This document shows positions 1 through 6,420 of a DNA stretch of 7,898 nucleotides, piece after piece (position 1 is the stretch's first letter; every line of letters begins with the position of its first letter). The stretch comes from Chitinophagales bacterium (GTDB lineage: Bacteria; Bacteroidota; Bacteroidia; Chitinophagales; JAHDHT01). The notes beneath the pieces are model-generated. The model worked only from the letters and a program-made list of their open reading frames with translations, was not told where the DNA came from and made no database searches. The stretch lies in assembly GCA_020631175.1 (NCBI GenBank), contig JAHDHT010000102.1, forward strand, positions 5,447-13,344. The letters are read 5' to 3'. The position numbers and the translations under genes are program-made.

Positions 1-614
1 GCTGCCATATTGATGGCTATAAACGGACCGTTACTAACGGTAGAGTTATAGTGTATTGATTTAGCCACTAATTCTTTACCGGTTCCTGTTTCACCGGTTA
101 CAGATACAGTAATTTTTGTTTTACAAGCTTTTTCCATCAGCATAAATATTTTATTTATGCTTTTACTCTGACCTATAATTTGTTTTTCAAATTTATACTG
201 CTGCTTTACCTCTTCTTTTAATACAGTAATTTCTTCTTTTAAATGTTCATGCGCTCTGATCTTATTCAAAAGATGCCATATTCGATCATTCGTGTCATCG
301 TCTTTTGTCAGATAATCATAAGCTCCATTCTTCAATAAATCAATGGCTGTTTGAACATCGTTTTGACCCGATATAATAATAATCGGAACATCAGGTAATC
401 GCTCTCTTACTTTTTTCAGCAATTCGTCACCCTGCATATCGGGCAGCTCATAATCAAGCGTAATAGCATCCGGTTTTTCATGAATCCGGTCTAGCAATTC
501 TTGTCCGGTTAGTATTATAGAAGCTTCATTATCCGGATTCATTTGAATCCTATATTGAAGCCCGCGGGCATACATTCGATCATCTTCAACTACAAATACC
601 TTTAATAGGCTCAT
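1..614 (-). CDS. Sigma-54-dependent response regulator, NtrC family (3' end outside window)
   Basis: This is a cytoplasmic two-component response regulator that, once phosphorylated by a sensor kinase, would use ATP to open sigma-54 RNA polymerase promoters. The 204 visible codons start at the ATG at 614-612. Residues 1-120 form a receiver domain: acidic pair D11-D12, phospho-acceptor D54 (LDYELPD), S82 and conserved K104. Residues 121-145 are a charged, probably coiled-coil linker. The AAA+ sigma-54 interaction domain begins near residue 146 (IIGQSKSI) and has the Walker A motif GETGTGKE at 174-181, then a PFIAIN segment at 197-202. The GAFTGA loop, Walker B and DNA-binding helix-turn-helix would lie beyond position 1 and cannot be checked. 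In the usual HxxSxR motif after Walker A, the Arg position is Val (V193). The gene is transcribed divergently from the polysaccharide cassette, so it is a candidate regulator of it; that link is inference. The family assignment is firm, but the target and partner kinase are unknown. Confidence 0.93.
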   Translation of the reverse strand, partial: MSLLKVFVVEDDRMYARGLQYRIQMNPDNEASIILTGQELLDRIHEKPDAITLDYELPDMQGDELLKKVRERLPDVPIIIISGQNDVQTAIDLLKNGAYDYLTKDDDTNDRIWHLLNKIRAHEHLKEEITVLKEEVKQQYKFEKQIIGQSKSINKIFMLMEKACKTKITVSVTGETGTGKELVAKSIHYNSTVSNGPFIAINMA

Positions 615-679
615 AAGGGGATATTATATTAAATAGATACCCGAATATCGCTTCTTTGTTGCATTTCAACCTGCTTTTT

Positions 680-702
680 TTCCAAAATTTGGAATCTGTT
701 CC
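680..702. promoter_or_regulatory. Palindromic candidate operator in the divergent intergenic region
   Basis: Positions 680-694 read TTCCAAAATTTGGAA, a perfect inverted repeat with 7-nt arms around one central base. A further TTCC at 699-702 forms a second GGAA-N4-TTCC inverted pair with 691-694, giving three alternating TTCC/GGAA half-sites in 23 nt. The element lies 66 nt before the response regulator start and about 120 nt before the 815 gene start, where a dimeric regulator could bind. Part of the symmetry comes from an A/T core, so chance is possible. The binding protein is unknown. Confidence 0.35.
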
Positions 703-768
703 CGTAAATGTAAAAATTTTGGCTTCATTAATTATATAAGTATATGATTATGAATTGATTGTGTAATA

Positions 769-782
769 GGTATGTCGCTTGC
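769..782 (+). promoter_or_regulatory. Sigma-54-like -24/-12 promoter element
   Basis: The sequence GGTATGTCGCTTGC has the invariant GG-N10-GC spacing of sigma-54 promoters (consensus TGGCACG-N4-TTGCW). The -12 part TTGC matches fully; the -24 part reads AGGTATG against TGGCACG, so three of seven positions differ. Transcription would start near 793-795, about 20 nt upstream of the ATG at 815. The divergent neighbour is a sigma-54 activator, which makes the match more credible than the motif alone. GG-N10-GC is short enough to occur by chance, so this is a hypothesis. Confidence 0.35.
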
Positions 783-814
783 CATAAATAGGGCAAATAA
801 CAATTCGATACGAT

Positions 815-3358
815 ATGAATTTTAATGATCAACTAGTTTTAGCGCGCTTTTTAATCGGGGAGGAAAAGGGGAGTTTACTCTTTAACCCGGAACACATTCC
901 AACAGATGAGGATTTAAAAGGAATTGTGGCAGACCAGGCAATAGAATCTTCATTGCTGAAAGACTTTGAAGCATTTAAGCTTTTACGTTTTAATAATGGG
1001 GATGGAAGTATTCGATGGTTAATTGATGCTTCTAATCAAAAAGCGCAATTTCTAAATTTATATCACACGGAAGGATGGAGATCGCGATTGATTGCTTTTG
1101 TGTTGACTTTGATATTTAGTCTTAAATTACAAAAAGTGTTTTTTAAGCCGCTTTATATTTACTTAAAGTCTGATCAATATTTTCAGCAAGAAATCAGTAA
1201 ACACAGTTTTGCCATTTTCACCGGAACAGTCGGGCCGGGCAGAACAGTTATTGTTGATTTATTAGATAAAGAATACGGACACAGTATTTTGAAATTACCG
1301 GTTTATGAGGAAGGTAAAGACTTTCTTGATCGTGAATGTTCTGGTATGCGCACTTTTGAAGCAATTAATTTTAGCAAAGTAAAAGTGCCGGTAATTTTAG
1401 AAGAAAAGAATAATCATGTTAAGTTTTCTTTTATTGGCTGTAAAGGAAAAGCATCTTCGTCTCTTAAAAATGGGCATTTCAATTATCTGAAGGAATTATA
1501 TGAATACGGAATAAAAGCCGGTGCTTTAAATAGTTTTAACTGGTTTGAAATTCCTTTTGAAGGATTAAAACTAAAGAAAGAGATTCCTCCGGTTTTAAGT
1601 AAACTGAATGAGACTATTTCTAAAGTAAAGTCAAGTCTTAATAGAGATCAGATTATATATGCCTCAAATGCACATGGTGATTTTACACCATGGAATATGA
1701 AATGTTGTGAAGATGAATTATATCTGTACGATTTTGAATTGTCGGGTGATTTTTATCCACTCCTTTACGATGCTTTTCATTTTATTTACCAGCAAACGGT
1801 AATGGTAGAGAATGGAAATGAAGAAAATATAAATCAAAAATTACAAAGACTCGAACAACAGTTAAACGTTTTTGTATGGTATAGAGAATTGCAAATCGAT
1901 TTCGATCTGTATCATATGTTGTATTTATTGTCTGTTAGTTCAGTTTATTTTACAATTTATTTAAATCAGGAAAAGTTACATCGTCAGGCAAACACCATTA
2001 TTAATGTTTGGGTTAAACAACTAAATAATTTAAAAGACGTGTTGTGCAGCCCTTCTTCTTTGCGACAGGAATTTCTAAAAAGTTTCTTTCAGCAGTTGAA
2101 TGAAAAAAGTGTTGCTTATGGCGTAATGAAAAATACTGCAGAAGATTTAACAGCTTTAGAAGAAAATAAAGACCTTGATATTTTAATTGGTGAAGCAGAT
2201 GCGGGAGATTGTATTGACTCTTTTTACGAAAATGCTTCTATCGAAAGATTAAGTGTTCAGTCTTTTTCATTTATGAAAATAATTGGAATCCATTTCAAAA
2301 ACGGAGACTTTCTGGAAGTGGATTTTATTCATCAGGCAAAGTGGAAATCTTTAGTGCTTTTTGATACAGCAACTGTTTTGAAAAAATGTGTACAGCATTA
2401 TAATGGAGTGAAAACGATTCATCCGATCGACGATATGTTGTATACAGCTTGTTTTTATCAATTAAATAATAGCGGTATTCCAACCAAATATTTATCCTGG
2501 TTCAAAAGAAAGTTGAATGTTCTTGGTATTGAACCTGAAAATGTAACCCAGATCAATTTTGCATATGGAGCCGATTGGGAAACATTAGAACATTTTCAAT
2601 CGGAAGCAAAAAGAAAGATAATTCAATCGGTGAGTTCTAAATCTTTCAATAAACAAAAAAGTAAAATATATAATAAAGTGAATTATCTAAAAGACACAAT
2701 TAAAAGATATTTAGGCAGCAAAGGCTTTGCAATTTCATTTAGCGGAGTTGATGGCGCAGGTAAAAGTACTACCATAGATAATATCAGAATAGAATTAGAA
2801 GAGAAATTCAGAAAGAAAACGGTCTTACTAAGACACAGACCTTCTATCTTACCTATTTTATCTTCTTTTATTCACGGTAAAGCAAAAGCAGAATCAATTG
2901 CTGCAGAACAATTACCACATAGTGGAGAGAATGCATCTGTTTTGTCTTCTTTACTTCGTTTTTGTTACTACTATGCAGATTACTTTTTCGGTCAGTGGGT
3001 CGTTTACTTTAAGTATATATTAAGAGGATACATTGTTATTTACGATCGTTATTATTTTGACTTTATTGCTGATTCAAAAAGATCAAATATCAATATTAAT
3101 TCAAGTTTGGTTAAAAGCGCTTATCGCTTTGTACATAAACCGGCTGTTAACTTTTTCCTTTATGCACCAACAGAAATTATTCTTGAAAGAAAGCAGGAAT
3201 TAAGCAAATTGGAAATTGAATCGATGACAAATTCGTATCTGAATATTTTCAATGAATTCAGAAATCGATATAGAAAAGAAAAATACTTGCCGATTACTAA
3301 TCTGGATTTTAAGAAAACAGAGGCTAATATTATTAACAGCATAAAAGCTTTAATCTAA
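815..3358 (+). CDS. Three-domain protein: APH-like kinase, nucleotidyltransferase-like domain, thymidylate-kinase-like P-loop domain
   Basis: This 847-residue cytoplasmic protein joins three catalytic-looking modules. Residues 1-125 are a poorly recognised N-terminal region with a hydrophobic stretch at 92-103. Residues 130-330 resemble the aminoglycoside/choline phosphotransferase fold: possible ATP-binding K160 (SILKLP), catalytic-loop HGDFTPWN at 287-294 with D289 and N294, and metal-binding DFE at 306-308. Residues 430-565 resemble a pol-beta-type nucleotidyltransferase: D453-x-D455 (KDLDILI) and a third acid D503 (EVDFI). Residues 636-847 resemble thymidylate kinase: P-loop GVDGAGKST at 644-652, DRYYFD at 744-749 and a LID-like ERKQE at 791-795. 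NTase plus TMK-like proteins are known in polysaccharide clusters; the additional APH-like module is less familiar. Key residues are present in all three, so activity is plausible, but substrates are unknown. The first in-frame ATG after the upstream stop at 785-787 is 815. The stop overlaps the next start by one base (TAATG). A true dTMP kinase is unlikely given the length and context. Confidence 0.85.
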   Translation: MNFNDQLVLARFLIGEEKGSLLFNPEHIPTDEDLKGIVADQAIESSLLKDFEAFKLLRFNNGDGSIRWLIDASNQKAQFLNLYHTEGWRSRLIAFVLTLIFSLKLQKVFFKPLYIYLKSDQYFQQEISKHSFAIFTGTVGPGRTVIVDLLDKEYGHSILKLPVYEEGKDFLDRECSGMRTFEAINFSKVKVPVILEEKNNHVKFSFIGCKGKASSSLKNGHFNYLKELYEYGIKAGALNSFNWFEIPFEGLKLKKEIPPVLSKLNETISKVKSSLNRDQIIYASNAHGDFTPWNMKCCEDELYLYDFELSGDFYPLLYDAFHFIYQQTVMVENGNEENINQKLQRLEQQLNVFVWYRELQIDFDLYHMLYLLSVSSVYFTIYLNQEKLHRQANTIINVWVKQLNNLKDVLCSPSSLRQEFLKSFFQQLNEKSVAYGVMKNTAEDLTALEENKDLDILIGEADAGDCIDSFYENASIERLSVQSFSFMKIIGIHFKNGDFLEVDFIHQAKWKSLVLFDTATVLKKCVQHYNGVKTIHPIDDMLYTACFYQLNNSGIPTKYLSWFKRKLNVLGIEPENVTQINFAYGADWETLEHFQSEAKRKIIQSVSSKSFNKQKSKIYNKVNYLKDTIKRYLGSKGFAISFSGVDGAGKSTTIDNIRIELEEKFRKKTVLLRHRPSILPILSSFIHGKAKAESIAAEQLPHSGENASVLSSLLRFCYYYADYFFGQWVVYFKYILRGYIVIYDRYYFDFIADSKRSNININSSLVKSAYRFVHKPAVNFFLYAPTEIILERKQELSKLEIESMTNSYLNIFNEFRNRYRKEKYLPITNLDFKKTEANIINSIKALI

Positions 3359-4062
3359 TGAAAGCGATCATTCAAAAAATTATTCAATTCAGAAATCCTG
3401 ATTTTAAATTTGATCCTCAAATTTCCGGAAGTACCTTAAGAGACTTAATGAAGGAAAAATTAGGCGAGTTTTTAAGAGGACTGCATTTTGCTGGGAAGGG
3501 AAAAGGGAAACTTTTCATTGGAAGAGGAGTGCAATTGTTTGACAAGAAAAAAATTCGCTTTGGAAAGTGGAACAAAATTGGATCTTATGTGAGAATAAGT
3601 GGCCTTGGTAAAGAGGGTGTTTTGTTTGGTGATAATGTTAGCATCGGCGACTTTAGCCGGGTAATTTGCAGTACTTCGTTTAACCACTTAGGTTCATTTA
3701 TCAAAATCGGAAATAATGTAGGAATTGGTGAATATGCTTATCTGGGTGGAGCAGGTGGTTTAGAGATTGGAGATGATTGTATAATAGGTCAATACCTGAG
3801 CTGCCATCCGGAAAATCATAATTACGAAGATGCAGACAAACTAATTCGTTCACAAGGCGTAAACAGACAAGGGATTAAGATCGGGAAAAACTGCTGGATC
3901 GGTGCTAAAGTAACTATTCTTGATGGTGTAAGCATTGGAGATAACTGCATTATTGCAGCCGGTGCAGTTGTAAATAAATCATTTCCGGATAATGTGATTA
4001 TCGGAGGTGTGCCGGCCAAAGTATTAAAACAAAAGAATAACAATTTAAAAAGAGCAATATGA
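3358..4062 (+). CDS. Left-handed beta-helix (hexapeptide repeat) O-acyltransferase
   Basis: This is a 234-residue acyltransferase of the LbH / WcaF-Maa-like superfamily, which typically transfers acetyl from acetyl-CoA to a sugar hydroxyl and acts as a cytoplasmic trimer. Hexapeptide repeats of the [LIV]-G-x4 type run from about residue 52 to 206, for example VSIGDF, IKIGNN, VGIGEY, LEIGDD, IKIGKN, VTILDG and VSIGDN. The loop HPENHNYED at 150-158 carries the probable catalytic histidine (H154 by analogy). The C-terminal cap IIGGVPAKVLK at 214-224 is typical of the family. The first 50 residues are basic and family-variable. The start overlaps the preceding stop by one base and the end overlaps the next start by four (ATGA), indicating translational coupling. 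In this setting it most likely decorates the glycan built by the downstream glycosyltransferases. The acyl group and acceptor sugar cannot be told from sequence. Confidence 0.92.
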   Translation: MKAIIQKIIQFRNPDFKFDPQISGSTLRDLMKEKLGEFLRGLHFAGKGKGKLFIGRGVQLFDKKKIRFGKWNKIGSYVRISGLGKEGVLFGDNVSIGDFSRVICSTSFNHLGSFIKIGNNVGIGEYAYLGGAGGLEIGDDCIIGQYLSCHPENHNYEDADKLIRSQGVNRQGIKIGKNCWIGAKVTILDGVSIGDNCIIAAGAVVNKSFPDNVIIGGVPAKVLKQKNNNLKRAI

Positions 4063-5363
4063 AAACGGTTTTAGTTAGTGCATATGCTATAAATCCATAT
4101 AAAGGTTCTGAAGATGGGACGGGTTGGAATTGGTTAGTTCAGATTGCGAAAACGCAAAAAGTTATTGCAATTACGAGAGAGAATAATCAAAGTGAAATTG
4201 AAAGATATCTTGAAGAAAATAATATTCCGGAGGCCGACAATATTCAATTTAAATATTACGATACGCCATACTGGATGCGTTGGTGGAAACGCAAGGAAAA
4301 GGGAGCCTTAATTTATTATTATATGTGGCAGCTTTTTCTTCCGTTTTTTATTCTTTTGAATAAATTAAAATTTGATATAGTACATCAACTTAATTTTCAT
4401 AATGATTGGGCACCTTCATTATTATGGATTTTTAAAAAGCCATTTGTCTGGGGGCCAATCGGGCATCATCCAGTTGTGCCGGATGAATATTTAAAAGCAT
4501 CTTATGGATGGAAGGTAAGATTGAAAAACCAGTTAAATGCTTTTGCAAAATGGAGCTTCTGGAATTTAGATCCATTATTATGGTTAACTAAAAAAAATGC
4601 TGATCATATTTTGATTATTAATAGTAGTGTGATTGAGAAACTTCGCTTAAAAGATAATTTCACAATTATTCCTGCGATCGCTGCTAAGGAAGCAAATAAA
4701 ACAAAAGGAATTAAGCATGAAGGTTTTAATGTTTTATCTGTCGGTCGATTTGTTTCTTTGAAAGGGATGGATATGAGTATCAAATCGTTTCATAGATTTT
4801 ACTCATCACTTGATGATGGTCAAAAAAATAATGTTCGGTTAAAACTGGTTGGAAAAGGTCCGGATAAAAATATGCTGAAGCAATTAGCAGATACGCTCGG
4901 CATAAGTGATGTTGTCGATTTTATTGAATGGATGCCACAGGCAGAATTTTTAAAATTATATCAACAGTCAAATGTATTTTTATTTCCTTCCCATGAAGGT
5001 GCCGGAATGGTCGTTCCTGAAGCTCTGTCTTATGGTGTGCCGGTAATTTGTTATGACAATTACGGTCCCGGCGAATTAGTCAATGATGATTGCGCCATTA
5101 AAATTCCCTATTCAAATTATAATAGAAGTTTAAACCAATTTTCAGATGCCTTAAAGCATTTGTATTTGAACGAAAATATTCAGTTAAAAATGCAGCTTGC
5201 AGCTACTGAACATTATGAAAACAAATTTCGCTGGTCTTTAAAAAGCGAAGTAATTGAATCGGTTTATAAAAAAGTAACAAAGAATGAAACAGCCAAAGAT
5301 AATTTGCATCCATCAGCTGAACGACTACAGTGGGAGTCCACTGGTTCTGTCTCAGGCAATTAA
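4059..5363 (+). CDS. GT4-family glycosyltransferase (first of two)
   Basis: This 434-residue retaining glycosyltransferase has the GT-B fold. It would transfer a sugar from a nucleotide-sugar donor to a growing glycan on the cytoplasmic side of the inner membrane. The N-terminal acceptor half (1-210) starts KTVLVSAYAINPYKGSE, with a glycine-rich loop near 16-22. A hydrophobic stretch at 90-101 and aromatic-rich segments suggest peripheral membrane contact. The donor half contains NVLSVGRFVSLKG (224-236, with R230 and K235), VGKGPD (264-269) and the EX7E motif E313 to E321, followed by ALSYGVPVI. The start is fixed by the ATGA overlap with the acyltransferase. The last 26 or so residues are encoded over the start of the next glycosyltransferase gene in a different frame and do not look like a normal GT4 end. 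One extra A in the run at 5268-5273 would end the protein at 409 residues on an ATGA overlap. Donor and acceptor are unknown. Confidence 0.93.
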   Translation: MKTVLVSAYAINPYKGSEDGTGWNWLVQIAKTQKVIAITRENNQSEIERYLEENNIPEADNIQFKYYDTPYWMRWWKRKEKGALIYYYMWQLFLPFFILLNKLKFDIVHQLNFHNDWAPSLLWIFKKPFVWGPIGHHPVVPDEYLKASYGWKVRLKNQLNAFAKWSFWNLDPLLWLTKKNADHILIINSSVIEKLRLKDNFTIIPAIAAKEANKTKGIKHEGFNVLSVGRFVSLKGMDMSIKSFHRFYSSLDDGQKNNVRLKLVGKGPDKNMLKQLADTLGISDVVDFIEWMPQAEFLKLYQQSNVFLFPSHEGAGMVVPEALSYGVPVICYDNYGPGELVNDDCAIKIPYSNYNRSLNQFSDALKHLYLNENIQLKMQLAATEHYENKFRWSLKSEVIESVYKKVTKNETAKDNLHPSAERLQWESTGSVSGN

Positions 5364-6402
5364 TGGATTTCTACAAAAAGGTTATGAGGTTGAGCTATTG
5401 ACCTCTGAAGGAAACGAAGGTTTTTTAAGTGATATCGCCGGATTAGAATACACTTTTTTTAAGTATAACTGGTCTTCGAGTAAACTAAAAACATTATGGA
5501 ATCTAATTAAAAGTCAAATCTGGATATTCTTTTATTTATTTAAGTATAGAAAGAGAGATGTAAGAATATATATAAATACAGTGTTACCGTTTGGTGCTGC
5601 AATTGCAGGTAAAATTTTAGCTAAAAAAGTGATTTACCATATTCACGAAACTTCGATAAAACCGAAAGCCTTAAAGTCTTTTCTTTTTGGAGTGGTTAAT
5701 TTTTGTGCTGATGATGCAATATATGTTTCCAAATTTTTACATAATCAGGAACCAATGAAAAGACCGGAAAATCATACTGTCTATAATGCATTATCGGAAA
5801 AATTTATTTTAGAAAGTAAAGCCTTTTACAGTTTAAATGAAAATGAAAATGATTTCAGGGTTTTAATGTTATGCTCATTAAAAGCATATAAAGGTGTATT
5901 CGAATTTATTGAACTGGCGCGTAAGAATATAAATATGACTTTCGATTTGGTTTTAAATGCAAGTAAGGAAGAAATAGCTTCATTTTTGAAAGAAGAGAAA
6001 ATCCCGTTCAATTTAAATCTTTATCCAAAACAAAAAAATGTACATCCTTTTTACAGAAAAGCAAATGTTGTTTTAAATTGTTCTATTCCGGGTGAATGGA
6101 ATGAAACATTTGGTATGACTGCTCTGGAAGCAATGCAATATGGTAAACCGGTTATTGTACCGCCAGTAGGTGGGATTGCAGAAATTGTAGATCACGGACA
6201 ACAAGGTTTTCAATGCGACAGTCGTAATATCAGTAAAATGACAGAGCATTTGGATACTTTATATTCAAACCCTGAAGTTTACAACAAAATGGCAAATGCA
6301 GCATTAATGCATGCTCAAAATTTTACAATAAGTAATTTTTCAAACAGCCTTGTAAAAATAATTACACAAAAGAAAAACAATTCGGCTTTGGCACTTGCTT
6401 AG
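5284..6402 (+). CDS. GT4-family glycosyltransferase (second of two)
   Basis: This 372-residue GT-B glycosyltransferase is related to, but clearly distinct from, the one upstream. The N-terminus KIICIHQLNDYSGSPLVLSQ (5-24) is the expected first beta strand and glycine loop of GT4 enzymes. That supports the ATG at 5284 even though it lies 80 nt inside the preceding gene; an in-frame TAA at 5275-5277 rules out a more upstream start. VIYHIHETS (116-124) lies in the acceptor-binding half. The donor half has VLMLCSLKAYKG (193-205, K204 placed like the phosphate-binding Lys), then NETFGMTALEAMQYGKPVI with the EX7E pair E274 and E282, then PPVGGIAEIV. No transmembrane helix is evident, so it is likely cytoplasmic or peripheral on the membrane. 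Being last in the coupled cassette, it probably adds a later sugar or branch. Sugar specificity is not deducible. Confidence 0.93.
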   Translation: MKQPKIICIHQLNDYSGSPLVLSQAINGFLQKGYEVELLTSEGNEGFLSDIAGLEYTFFKYNWSSSKLKTLWNLIKSQIWIFFYLFKYRKRDVRIYINTVLPFGAAIAGKILAKKVIYHIHETSIKPKALKSFLFGVVNFCADDAIYVSKFLHNQEPMKRPENHTVYNALSEKFILESKAFYSLNENENDFRVLMLCSLKAYKGVFEFIELARKNINMTFDLVLNASKEEIASFLKEEKIPFNLNLYPKQKNVHPFYRKANVVLNCSIPGEWNETFGMTALEAMQYGKPVIVPPVGGIAEIVDHGQQGFQCDSRNISKMTEHLDTLYSNPEVYNKMANAALMHAQNFTISNFSNSLVKIITQKKNNSALALA

Positions 6403-6417
6403 CTATGCTTAATTTTG
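6388..6417 (+). promoter_or_regulatory. Bacteroidota-type housekeeping promoter before the acyl-CoA ligase gene
   Basis: TTG at 6388-6390 (within TTTGG), a 19-nt spacer, and TAATTTTG at 6410-6417 match the Bacteroidota -33/-7 consensus TTG-N19-TAnnTTTG at every specified base. The -33 part lies inside the end of the glycosyltransferase gene. The -7 part ends only three bases before the ATG at 6421, so transcription would start at or very near the start codon, implying a leaderless or nearly leaderless mRNA. The exact match argues for function; the tight placement and A/T richness argue for caution. Confidence 0.42.
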
Positions 6418-6420
6418 GGC

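Noticed and set aside
689..721. Weak sigma-A-like pair before the 815 gene (TTG at 689-691, AAATTTTG at 714-721)
   Set aside because: The -7 part lacks the leading T, the spacer is 22 nt, and the -33 part is shared with the palindrome; too weak to call, though it remains an alternative to the sigma-54-like element.
1220..1738. Aminoglycoside resistance gene
   Set aside because: HGDFTPWN and DFE only show the kinase fold. The fusion and polysaccharide context give no reason to infer antibiotic resistance.
3160..3342. Minus-strand ORF of 60 codons
   Set aside because: It lies wholly inside the TMK-like domain of the 815 gene and its sequence shows no family features; it is a shadow of a real gene.
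2720..3355. Reading the C-terminal domain as a true dTMP kinase (tmk)
   Set aside because: The P-loop and DRY motif fit the family, but it is the third part of an 847-residue fusion in a glycan cassette, whereas housekeeping Tmk is a stand-alone protein of about 200 residues.
3472..3687. Minus-strand ORF of 71 codons
   Set aside because: It is antisense to the hexapeptide-repeat acyltransferase, whose motifs prove the plus-strand frame.
3822..4043. Minus-strand ORF of 73 codons
   Set aside because: It is antisense to the C-terminal repeats of the acyltransferase; no independent support.
5826..6011. Minus-strand ORF of 61 codons
   Set aside because: It is antisense to the second GT4 gene in AT-rich sequence, with no recognisable domain or promoter.
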